Source: Austropuccinia psidii (taxonomy: Eukaryota > Basidiomycota > Pucciniomycetes > Pucciniales > Sphaerophragmiaceae). Taken from it: 64,000 bases of DNA. Within the stretch, counting starts at the first letter, position 1. Each line of letters opens with the position of its first letter. The stretch lies in contig JALGQZ010000011.1 of NCBI GenBank assembly GCA_023105745.1, positions 21,230,975-21,294,974 of the forward strand. Reading direction: 5' to 3'. Positions 1-10,384 of the stretch are shown in pieces. Under the pieces are notes generated by a model, which was not told where the DNA came from, searched no databases, and saw only the letters and a list, made by a program, of their open reading frames with translations. The position numbers and the translations under genes were made by a program.

Positions 1-750
1 ATCACCAAGTGGGCTAATGATTCCTGGAGGTACAAAATAGAAAATGCATTTGAAAATTTCTTCTTTGACCCAGACAAGGATAGACCTTTGACTTGGTTCT
101 TAAAGCAAGTTGAGAGATTGAATGCATTGTACCCAGAAATGTCACAGAAAATGGTACCCATGAAAATAATTAAGAAATGTGGAGGAGAATTGGTAAATGC
201 CCTGAGAAGCAGGTGTATAGAACCATGCTCCACAGAAGAGTATATTAATGCACTAGAAGACATAGTGAAAAGAACAAAAATGGATAGAAATTGGAGGAAA
301 TTGGAAACTGAAATTCCAAAAAAACCATTTATCAAAAAAGATAAGCCAAGAGAAGCTTTAAAGCCCAATACATCTAACAGTAATGAGAAAAGAAAGTGCC
401 ACAAATGTGGAGGTATTGGACACTTAGCCAATAATTTCCTTAAAAAAGCAAAAATAAATGAAATTGTGGAAACAGAGGACCACAATGGTAAAGAAGAAGA
501 ATCTGATTCTGAAAAAGACACTGAAGAATCAGAAAATTCTGCAAGTGATGAAATTAATATAATTAATAATATTGATTTAATATATGGAGTACTAGATGTC
601 AATTCAAACTTACCACAAGTTGGAAAATCTGATACAAGCCTGACAAACATACATGATGCCAAATTGTATAGAACCAAACCAGCAAAAGGAATGGGATATA
701 CAGCTGGGAAATCAAGTATAAGTATTTTCATGGTGGAAACCAAGAGGTAA
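1..750 (+). pseudogene. gag: Gypsy1 Gag, C-terminal part, broken
   Basis: The frame is open from base 1 and matches the Gag regions of Gypsy2 and Gypsy3, for example the Trp-rich stretch around ITKWANDSWRYK and the later KKCGGEL. A CCHC zinc knuckle for RNA binding starts at about base 397 (CHKCGGIGHLANN), but its last Cys is Phe. An acidic linker follows. The frame ends at 748-750, just before the protease Asp motif, which lies in another frame at 753; this is a frameshift. No start is given because the gene begins before the window. Confidence 0.85.
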
Positions 751-752
751 AG

Positions 753-2893
753 ATGAGCTTAGTAACAGGAGCATATTGTACCTGTGTTGGTAAGAGCTAT
801 TTAAAAACAATTGTACCAGATTGGGAAGAAAAACTTATACCAATAAAAGGAGTAAAATTTAGTAGTGCAAGTGAAAGCATGAAGCACCTTGGAATAATTG
901 ACTTAACAATCATTTTTCCTTATCCTTCACAATGTATCAGATTGAAAGTAGAATTTGTAGTAATGGACAACTGCACTAGTAGCCATTTTATACTTGGAAA
1001 TGACTAATTGTCAATTTATGGCATAGATATCTTTAACCAAAAAGATAGATATTTTACCATAGGAGACAATAAAAGAAAAAAATATTTTGCTCCTTCAATA
1101 ACAAAAGACAAATTGCAATTATTAAAAATGAAGAAAAAAGCCCAGAAAAAGAAATTTTATAACTGAAAAACTAAAAGAGGCAGAATTTAATCATGAATTA
1201 ACAGAAAAAATGAAAGAAAAATTGATTGACATCTTATTTAAATATAAAAATGCCTTTTCAACAGACAAGGAACCACTAGGTGCCATAATTGGACATGAGG
1301 TAGACATAATCCTTAATGTAGAAAAACCTTATCCACCTCTATTAAGAAGACCAACTTATCCAGCTAGCCCAAGAGCTAGAGAAGCTTTAGAGATTCACAT
1401 TAAAGAATTAATGGACCTTGGAGTATTAAGAAAAGTAGGACATAATGAACAGGTAGAGCTCACTACACCTGTCATTATAATCTGGAATAATGGAAAATCA
1501 AGGATGGTAGGGGACTTTAGAGCTCTAAACACCTATACTATCCCTGACAGATATCCCATACCCAGAATCTATGAGACATTAACACAATTATCTCAGACTG
1601 AGTTCATCACAGCCATGGATGCTCTAAAGGGTTTTCATCAAAATATCTTAACTGAAAATGCCAAAAGACTACTGAGGATAATAGTCCACTGTGGAGTTTT
1701 TGAATATCTGAGGATGCCATTTGGTATAAAAAATGCACCTTCCAATTATCAAAGAATGATGAATACCATATTTACTGAAGAATTATCAGAAGGATGGTTG
1801 ATAATCTATATTTATGATATTATAGTTTTCTCAGAAACATGGGATAGTCACCTAACAAGACTAGAAAGAGTATTGCAAAAGATAGTAAAAGTAAACATGA
1901 GAATTTCCCTGAAAAAACACCATTTTGAATACAGTGAACTGAAAGCACTAGGACATGTTGTATCTGGACTAAGTTTTGGAATAGATGAAAACAAAGTAGC
2001 AGAAGTAATATTGAAGCCAATGCCTCAAACCAAAAAAGAAATGCAATCATTTCTAGGATTTGCTGGTTATTACAGACATCATATAGAATATTTTGCAAGA
2101 ATTGCTAAGTACTTGTATAAACTCTGTGACCAACAGACAGTCTATGAAATGACTGAAGAATGAGTCAAGGCATATGGAGAATTGAAAAATTCCTTATCAA
2201 ATGCCCCATTTCTTCTAATGCCAGATTGAAAGTTGCCCTTTAAACTATACATTGATGCTTATGGAGAAAGACTAGGTGCTGAACTACACCAGACACAAAT
2301 CATCAATGGCAAACCTGTTGAAGGAGCAATTTGATTCATTTAAAGACAAATAAAGCCAACAGGAGCAAGGTATGGAGGAAGCCAAATGGAATGCCTCTGC
2401 TTAGTGTGGGCTTTGGAAAAATTACACTATTATTTGGATGGAAAAGTGTTTGATGTAATTACAGATTGCAATACTGTAAAATCTTTATTAAACATGAAAA
2501 ATACAAATAGACATATGCTAAGATGGCAAATTGCCATCCAATAATATGGAGGAAATATGACTAGGGCTCATAAATCTGGTAATATTCATAAAAATGCAGA
2601 TGGTCTTAGCAGATGGGCTCTGGCAAATACACCTGAAAATCCAGAATGGATACCACAGGAAGAGCACCATATAGAAGGCATATGTGTTACAGATAAAGGC
2701 ACAGAATTCTTTGACCAAGTTAAAGAGAGCTATAAAATGGACAAAAAATGCCATATCTTACGGCAACTTACAATGAAAGACTGTAAAGACCTATCACTTT
2801 CATCAAAACTAGATGAAATATGGAAAAACGCATATGAGGAAGGAAGATTCCACCTCCTTGATGGAATACTCTACCATAGAACTATAAATACAT
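753..2893 (+). pseudogene. pol: Gypsy1 protease, reverse transcriptase and RNase H, broken
   Basis: The protease remnant (about 753-1100) has VTGA where an aspartic protease needs its catalytic Asp. Reverse transcriptase runs in one frame from about 1210 to 2163, with [14 protein letters not shown] and the active-site box reading YIYD instead of YIDD, so a catalytic Asp is Tyr. RNase H follows in the same frame with several stops (2161, 2227, 2332 and others). The integrase linker then continues to about 2893, where the frame is cut by the inserted element, and resumes at 5168. The copy cannot make active enzyme. Confidence 0.88.
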
Positions 2894-3771
2894 TGTGGTA
2901 TTCCATACCTTAATGGCCCAGTTTCAAGTGGAATTTAATTTATAGGACTATAATTTGAATACTGAAGAAAGAAAAATCAATAATTAATCAATTATAATAG
3001 GGTAATTAAGCAATATAATGGATTGAAGTCCATCAGTATGTATAGTCCCATAAGGAAAGTCAGGGAAGAATGGTCTCTTTGATTAAAAGAATAACAATAA
3101 AATGAAGAAAAGCAAAGGACAAGCTAGCAAAGAAATGTTGAAGTTACCAGTGAAAGGGGTAGTGTAGCACTCAAGTTGCCTAAGCTCTGCTCAACCTTTG
3201 TATTACTCAGCAATGCAGTTATTAAATTGAAGCCACTTCAATAAGGAAGAAATTAAAGCTGTATTAATCAACAGTCACAAGACAGGAAGACAAAGAAAAT
3301 AAATTAATTTATGCAAGGAAAATACATCAAAACCTTAAATTACACAGCATATCTGTGGAAACACAAGCACAGCCACCTGATAAGCCAGTAAATATAAATT
3401 AAAAGCAGAACTAAATTTAAAGGAAGGAAAATTAAAACTCATAAAGGACAAATAGAATCCCCACAATACACAGCATCCTCCACCTAAAGTTTAAACAGTG
3501 CACAGACCTATGGTGCAATAGCTGTACAAAATCACATCACCCCTTAAGAAATGGTGCAATATACCAAACATATGGTGCAATATCTTGATCAAATGACACC
3601 ATCTCAAAATTCCTCACCAGCAAAGACATCTCAGATTATATAATCATACATAAATTGGTGAAAAAACCAAACAAATGGTATCTCGCCACTACAAAAAAGT
3701 TATCCCAGCCAAAAGAAGTGAGAAATTCTAAGTCCCTTGTTTTTGAGTGCCTCTATGGAGGGCCCAAAGAA

Positions 3772-3780
3772 TATAAATAG
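3772..3780 (+). promoter_or_regulatory. TATA box of the inserted LTR
   Basis: TATAAATAG is followed within 15-40 bases by CT-rich sequence that would suit a transcription start. The surrounding wording (GGAGGG upstream, GAGGGCCTCTCT downstream) resembles the TATA region of LTR-X at about 39,385. Confidence 0.5.
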
Positions 3781-4233
3781 AGGGCCTCTCTCCCTCATTT
3801 CTTCCTCTTTTCCCCATGAATGAATGGATGCATGAATGAATCCAATTAGCTATATACCAAGAAGGAGAATAACTATTCGTCCTTACTAGTAGGATGATCT
3901 TGTTATTTTATTAAAGTATTATAGACTTATAAGTTTAATTCATAGTGATTTCTTATTAATAGTAGTTAACAGAAGGTCTACTTAATATTATTAATCCGTC
4001 CTATGCTTAAATTATTAGTCTTATAATTATAATACTATCAATAATACTCATAATATTGAGTTTATCCCCATAACCTTTACATTATCAAGAAAAAATAGTC
4101 TTATTATATATTAATATTAAAAAAACCAACCTTACAACTATATATTATTATATATAAAAAACCCTAACCTTATATTATATTATATCTTTTATATATTTAA
4201 CAAACATCCTCTCTATATTGAACAATATCTTAC

Positions 4234-4350
4234 TGTCACATGGTGGAATGTGATCTACAAGTTGCCAGTATTAATCCATCTTTCAACCGGTTTAATAGCC
4301 TTTTCGGCAAGAGTTCCCTTTGCTGAGGTCTGGCAGACAGCATTGTGACA
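4234..4350. repeat. TRIM left terminal repeat (117 bp)
   Basis: It begins TGTCACATGG and ends CATTGTGACA, and pairs with the copy at 4580-4696. Confidence 0.75.
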
Positions 4351-4579
4351 ATAAACCGGTTACCAACGACATGGGTTCAATTCCGGTTGGAGACAAGAGG
4401 TGGTCTCAATCAAACAACTAGAAATTGCTGGGTTTTCCGCTCCATTGGTGTACAAGGGTTCTGCCCCTTGGGGATTCCTTGTAGGCTCCTGTTGTGCTAA
4501 TGTAACTCCATGAGGGTGACATGGGTAATACCATCAGTTACATGCACTTCGGGACGCAGTGCCCTAAACCCAGGGGTAC

Positions 4580-4696
4580 TGTCACATGGTGGAATGTGAT
4601 CTACAACTTTCCAGTATTAATTGGTCTTTCAACCAGTTTAATAGCCTTTTTGGCAAGAGTTCCCTTTGCTGAGGTCTGGCAGACAGCATTGTGACA
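4580..4696. repeat. TRIM right terminal repeat (117 bp)
   Basis: It is a direct copy of 4234-4350 with a handful of substitutions, preceded by a G-rich run (CAGGGGTAC) that could serve as a short purine tract. Confidence 0.75.
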
Positions 4697-5167
4697 CTTA
4701 ACAATAAACTATTAAAGGTCTTATTATTCTATTATATTAACAATTACCCTCTCAAACCATTAAGTATCATAACATATATAACATCAAATTGAACTTACCC
4801 CTTAAAATATATATTATTACTATTATATTAAATCAAACTCTTATACTACTAAGGTTTTACCTTTCAAATTATCTTATATTATTATTTGAAAATTATATTT
4901 TATACTGTTTTAACTTATGAGTTACTTATCTGGTTATTGAATAGGTCTGATAGAGACTGCTAAAAAGTCTTCTCTAGTTGTAAAGCCACAATCTTAAATA
5001 TTGACTTGTGAGCTCTGTAGGGAGATTGTTTAGTATATTCAGAGGGGCAGCTAAAACACCATTAGCACCCTTGGTTACAGGATTATTTCAGCAATTCAAA
5101 ACTGTTTACCTGTGATTTCCCCCTCAAGGACTGCCTTATCCAATCCCACACTAAAAGGAGTTCCACA

Positions 5168-6527
5168 ACATGTGTTATGGATTTAAAATATAGAACTCTG
5201 ATAAAAACTATACTACATGAATGTCATGATAGTGTTGCAGCTGGAAATCTCTCAGAAGATAGAGCACTAGAGAGGGTAAAAACCTGCTCTTGGTGGAAAA
5301 TTGGAAGAAAGATGTTGCAGAATACTGCCAAACCTGTTACAGATGCCAGAAAGCAAAGAGAGCCATAGGAAAGAAATTTGGAATGATGATCAAAATCCAG
5401 GAACCAAAATCCCCTTGGGAAACAGCTCACATGGATTGGGTAACAGCATTACCTCCAGGAGGAGACAGAAGTTACAATGCATGCCTAGTATTAGCTGACA
5501 GATACAGCAAAAACTCTAATGTTCTTACCATTTCACAAAGATGATACAGCTATGGACACAGCCATAATGATATGGAGTAAAGCTATTAGCCACACAGGCT
5601 TATTTCAAAATATCATAAGTGATAGAGACCCAAAATTCACTTCAGCATTGTGGACAAACCTCTATAATCTGATTGGAACAAAACTATCATTCTCAAAAGC
5701 TTACTACCCCCAAACTGATTCTCTAGCAGAAAGAATGATACAAACCTTAGAAGAAATAATCAGGAGATTCTGTGCTTATGGCCTAGAATTCAAAGATTCT
5801 GATGGTTTTACCCATGATTGGTGTACATTAATACCAGCTCTTGAACTGGCATATAAAACATCAATCCATTCTTCAACTGGCAAGACACCAGCAATCCTAG
5901 AAAAAGTCTGGAATCCAATACTTCCTTATGATACCCTCAAAAAGGACATAGTGGATATACACCCAACAGCAAGTATCTTCAAGTTAATGCTTGACAAAGC
6001 AAGACACCATGCAAACAGATGTATGCAAGATTCTTTCAAGTATGCAAAAGAAAGATGGGATAAAAACCTTAAACCACCTGACTTCAAAATAGGAGACTTG
6101 GTCCTAGTGTCGACTCTAAATTTCAATAATATAAAAGGCCCAAAGAAATTGAAAGATTCCTTTGTAGGACCATTTATGATAAAATACTAAACAGACCTAA
6201 TGCTGTGCAGCTAAGCTCACAGCTTAATTAATGAACAAACACCCATCTTTCCCTATAAGTCTGATAAAACCTTATGACTCAAGTGACAAGGAACTATTTC
6301 AACTGAGAAACAAACCCCCACTTGAAATACCCCCTTTATAAGAAGGAGAAGAAAAGAAAATTGTGAAAGTCCTTAAAGAAAAAAGGACAAGAAACCAGAA
6401 AGAAAGGGAATACCTTGTAAGGTATAGAAATCCAACTAAAGGAGATTAATGGCTACTTGAGAGGGATATAACAAATTCTGGTAAACTATTAAAAAGGTTC
6501 AGACATGAGAGAAAGCCTAAAGAATAG
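5168..6527 (+). pseudogene. int: Gypsy1 integrase and chromodomain-like tail, broken
   Basis: The zinc-binding HHCC region is split over two frames (CHDSVAAGNLSEDR, then CYRCQKAK). The catalytic triad of the DDE integrase can be followed: AHMDW, then SDRDPKF, then [10 protein letters not shown]. Frameshifts lie near 5290, 5530 and 6185. The tail from about 6190 to 6527 holds the C-terminal integrase domain and a chromodomain-like stretch (YLVRYRNP) with further stops. In intact relatives this enzyme inserts the element's DNA and the chromodomain-like tail is thought to guide target choice. Confidence 0.88.
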
Positions 6528-8149
6528 AGAATTCAAGCATTATTGAGCTTCAAGACTAACAAAGTCTATTGAAGAGGTAGGACAGTGGATGATACCCTAA
6601 TTAACTATATCAGATTGTGGTACAATCTTTTTTAACCACAGAAAAAATCTGGGGACTTGCATACAGGTCCTTTACAGTATATTCAGCTTATGTCTGAGTG
6701 TATCTCTGGAAGTATCCCCAGTTTAACTCACATTCATTGTATTCTGACATTTTTACTCCCCCTTTAACTTTGATTAATAGTTTCTCAACTCAATATATAC
6801 ACTGGCAAAAAACGTGGGTGATGAATCTTATTCAATTTTTGGATTGTGAGAGAATTGAAATTCCCTCATGATGCTTATAGTTAGTAGAATAATCTTCAAA
6901 TTCTCTCATCAATTGAGTTCCTTAAAATTCACTTCATGAATGCTTTTGGATTTTGAAACCTCATCCAGCTATATGGGGAGCCTTGAAAAGGAATTCTTTG
7001 ATACTTGTAGCATTAATTGGTTCTTTGATCTTATTGTCATTTCCCTGCCTTGATTGTTGAATTTCTCTGATTTTAATTTATCTTTCATGTTGGCTTAAGC
7101 AATGAGGATAAATTAAGAATTAAGAAATTCTATTTACCAGAATGCTTGTTTTCAGATGAATCAAAAATTAAGCTTGAATTGATTTCCCACAATGATAATA
7201 ATAAGTAATGATTAATTTGAAAACTATAATGGTAACTATTTTGAGTGAATCCTGTCCAAATTTAAATTAAAATGGGTGTTCCTCCTTAAAATTATGAATA
7301 TTGCAGAAAAATAAGATCCAATGATTTTATAATAAGTAAAATACCTCTCCTTTAGTGATGATTATCATCATAAAAATTAGGAAAAATTATTGGAAAGGAT
7401 ATTTCCATACAAATTAATTTTAATTTATTAGAATAATGTTTCGAAATAAAAAATGAGTAAATAAAGAGAATAAAATAAACTTGAAGCTCTTCAAATAGTG
7501 AGTCAATGGCCTTCAACATGATTTAATGCATACTTTGGAAATTAGATTCTTGAGAACTTCTGCAAAGGAAAAATAAACAAAGTATAGGAATACTTTGATT
7601 AATTTAAAAAAAGTTTGAAAGGGGTTGCATGGGCCACAACTGAAAAATTTTGATCAGTGCTGGATATATCTTGGAGGGAACTCCACATTTGGAAAGGAAC
7701 TTGTTTCCTCATATATGATTTCTTTTAAAATAAAAATCCAAGGATTTGGGACAACAGTAATAACAAATTTAATTGATCTTCAAATTTGGAATATATTTAT
7801 GTCCATTAATAAACTAAGCTTCAAAATATAATTCATTTTTTTCACTATTGAGAAAAATTCAGGGGCTAAATCTTTAGCTTATCAGAATCACTCACAAAAT
7901 TCCCGGGGGTCTTTCCACTATATAGCCCATGCAATCGTATCATTTAGGTTCCATTTGTCCTAAGAAAATCATATCACACTGATATATTACATTTTCAATC
8001 TAAATATTTACAGTGTGATTTCAGTATTTTGTCTTGGGTTTTTTATTATTCAAATTGAAAAAAAATCAATATTGATCAATCCTTTCCAACCTCTCTGAGC
8101 TCAGTAATATTCAGAAGAGTATTTAATTCTATTCATATACTATTAGAAT
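6528..8149. other. Gap without genes
   Basis: AT-rich and unique-looking. I see no LTR, no terminal repeat partner and no credible frame. GGGGACTTGCATACAGGTCC at 6651-6670 resembles a perfect palindrome at 38,102-38,119. A spaced 9-bp inverted repeat (ATCACACTG 7973-7981, CAGTGTGAT 8011-8019) lies about 140 bp before the helicase pseudogene and may be a promoter element. Confidence 0.5.
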
Positions 8150-8154
8150 CTGAC

Positions 8155-10375
8155 TTGAGTCATCTTGGGAGCCTTAATTCTTTCCAGAGTTTCCATCTGG
8201 GTCCACTGCTTGATATTTTTGGAGGAGTGGCTAAAGGCTTGAATCCTGAAACATATAAAAGATACAAGAAAAATAATAAAGTTCTTTTTATAAATTCTTT
8301 AATGAACTTCAAGAATAAAGATAAAAATATCCTATTACAAGGATGTGTTTTTGTGGATAAAGGGAATATTTTACAAACAAGAGAGGCTTTCAAGAATGCA
8401 AACATGGCTCTGAGACATATTGGAAACTATAGCTCACCTTCATTTATTGATATTCCTCAAGATTGTGATTTTTATCAAGCTTCTAACAGTAAGAGTTTAG
8501 CTATTTCTGTTACTTCAATACCTAATTGTCAAACCAATCTTTTATTGCACCAAATTCAGGGTATTTCCTTTCTCTTAAATATGGAAAATAATATGGAAAC
8601 AATTTGTGAAAACCTATGGAAACATTCAAATAACTTATGAATTAAGAAAGTGTTTTCTAATGCTGTTGAAAATGGGCTGATACCACAAGATATTGTGTGA
8701 AAAAGTAGGGGTGGAATTTTGGCTGATGATATGGGACTTGTAAAATTGTTGAAAACGTTATGCTTGATTAAAAAAACACAAAATGAAGCATTAAAGTACT
8801 CAGAAATACCTAAGGACCATGTCCCAGCTACTTTGATCATTGTACCACTTTCTAGTTTGCATAACTGGGAGAATGAAATAAGACTACATTTTCATGATGG
8901 TAGTTTCCCATATTCAATATTCCATGGTTCCAATCGTAATTTCATTTAATTCCAAAATTTGAAGCAGAATGCAGTTATCATCACCACATATGATGTTATT
9001 CCTGATTATAATGTTGATGATGTTCATGGGATGAGAATAAATCCTCCTTTGGTGAATTGGTTCAGAATAGTGTTGGATGAAGCACAGTAAGCTTCTCTTT
9101 GGGATTCCTATATAAAAAAGTACTGAAATTTTTACATCAATTAGCTACATAAAGGAACAATTTAATCATAGAGAATTCACAATATTGAATTTAAACTCTG
9201 AAAGAAAGTTATTACTTACAGGAACACCATTACAAAACAATCTTTGGGATATTCATAGTCTGTTGAGGTTCTTACAAGTAGAACCATGGAATCACAAGCC
9301 TTTATGGGAAAATTGCATAATAAAACAAATATCATCTGGGAACAAAATGGAAATCCAATCATTACAGCTTATAATGCAAACACTCACCTTGAGAAGATTG
9401 AAAGCCAACCTACTGGATCTTCCAAAGAAAGTGAAACATGGAGTTGGAATTGAGATCTATGAGCCATGGAAAACAATTTGTTTCAAAAAGCATGGAGAGT
9501 TAATAGTGCATTGTATGGAAAACAGAGGTCCAAAGAAGTTCAATGGGATTCATCAGAATTTTTCTCCAGATTATCAGATTTGAGGCAGCTTTGCAATCAT
9601 CCAGCACTAATAGAAAGGGAAGAAGGGGGAAGGCAATATACCTGGAAAGAAGGATCCAAAGTGGTGCATCTTGTTAGCAATCTCAAGGAGTTTTTTCAGA
9701 AGGAGCCAGGCTTAAGATATCCCAAAGCAGTTGTTTTTTCAGAATACAAAAGGTTTCTTGATATGTGAGCTCAAATCCTTCTACTACCTGTCAGTTGAAT
9801 GATTTTATTGATCAAATATTGTAAAAAGTATTGAAATTGCACTGGATGAAAGTGGAATATCCAATTTGATAATGCATGGAATGCTCAAAAATGATCAAAG
9901 GATACAAATCCTTGAAGAATTCAGAAAGAATTCAAAATCTCAAATTCTTCTTACAACAAAAGGCACAGGTGGTGTTGGTATTGATCTGAGATATGCTCAA
10001 AATGTCTACATAATGGTAAGACAGTATTTAGATACACTTGAAGCTTAATCTAATATTATTCCAATTACTTAAATTAGGAACCAGGTTGGAACCCTTCAAT
10101 TGATGATCAAGCAGTTGATAGGCTTTATCAGCTAGGGCAAAAGAAAGAAGTTCATGTATTTCATTATATAACTGTTGGTAGTATTGAGGTGAATATTCAG
10201 CAAGTTAGAAGGAAGAAACAGCAGCTTCAGATGTAAGATAGTTTATACTAAACCAATATTTATCTTTTTTAGTAGCTAAATAGTTTCATTTCATTTCAGG
10301 TTGAGCATTGGACATTTAGGTACTGTGGATCATGAATTGGAAAAATTGATTGTGGAAACAATAGAAAAATCATGA
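8155..10375 (+). pseudogene. SNF2/Rad5-like DNA-dependent ATPase, broken
   Basis: All main SNF2 helicase blocks are visible in order: HQIQGISFLLNME (Q-like region), GGILADDMGL (motif I), TLIIVPLSSLHNWENE (Ia), VLDEAH (II), LTGTPLQNNLWDIHSLLRF (III), LRQLCNHPAL, then the second lobe with YPKAVVFSEYKRF, QILLTTKGTGGVGIDL and WNPSIDDQAVDRLYQLGQ (V-VI). Four introns with good borders are 9087-9144 (restoring His in DEAH), 9765-9828, 10016-10077 and 10233-10299. Stops at 8638, 8698 and 8947 break the first lobe, and motif I reads GLVKL where GLGKT is usual, so ATP binding would be lost. The Rad5/HLTF-like subgroup is inferred from wording. The true start is not clear; nothing ties 8155 to an ATG. 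Confidence 0.85.
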
Positions 10376-10384
10376 ATTATTTTT

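Larger units (their letters stand above)
4234..4696. mobile_element. TRIM-like miniature LTR retrotransposon
   Basis: Two 117-bp direct repeats (4234-4350 and 4580-4696) surround a 229-bp non-coding core. Each repeat begins TGTCACA and ends TGTGACA, so it has TG...CA ends with perfect 7-bp inverted tips. The flanks are CTTAC (4229-4233) and CTTAA (4697-4701), a 5-bp target duplication with one mismatch. The repeats differ at only a few positions. This is the architecture of terminal-repeat retrotransposons in miniature (TRIMs). I could not identify a convincing primer-binding site. The element is nested in the solo-LTR-like insertion, which is nested in Gypsy1. Confidence 0.75.
2894..5167. 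mobile_element. Solo-LTR-like insertion inside Gypsy1 pol
   Basis: The insertion starts TGTGGTATTCC and ends GGAGTTCCACA, giving TG...CA ends and short inverted termini. It is flanked by a 4-bp repeat ACAT (2890-2893 and 5168-5171). Removing it with one ACAT restores the integrase reading, which then matches the equivalent stretch of Gypsy2 (HTCVM there, NTCVM here). No long open frame is inside. A TATA box at 3772 with a pyrimidine-rich start region suits an LTR promoter. About 1.8 kb remains once the nested 463-bp element is removed. A solo LTR is my best reading; a short non-autonomous element is possible. Confidence 0.68.
1..6527 (+). mobile_element. Gypsy1: 3' part of a decayed Ty3/Gypsy chromovirus-like retrotransposon
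   Basis: The order gag, protease, reverse transcriptase, RNase H, integrase, chromodomain-like tail is that of Ty3/Gypsy elements of the fungal Tf2-like kind. The window opens inside gag, so the 5' LTR and leader are missing. Coding sequence is broken by many stops and frameshifts and by a 2.27-kb insertion at 2894-5167. The chromodomain-like tail ends with a TAG at 6525-6527. I see no polypurine tract or LTR behind it that matches the other LTRs here, so the 3' end is unmarked or worn away. Its proteins are closest in wording to those of Gypsy2. Confidence 0.93.

Noticed and set aside
4367..4390. GGGTTCAATTCCGG in the TRIM core, like the B box of a tRNA gene or tRNA-derived SINE
   Set aside because: No matching A box at the right distance and no T-arm stem; the terminal direct repeats with TG...CA ends explain the element better.
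7625..7831. Short frame between Gypsy1 and the helicase
   Set aside because: Low complexity, no likeness and no splice or promoter support.
9764..9794. First AG (CAG near 9794) as acceptor of the third helicase intron region
   Set aside because: It would give an immediate stop; the AG at 9827-9828 restores FLDIIEIALDE-type sequence.
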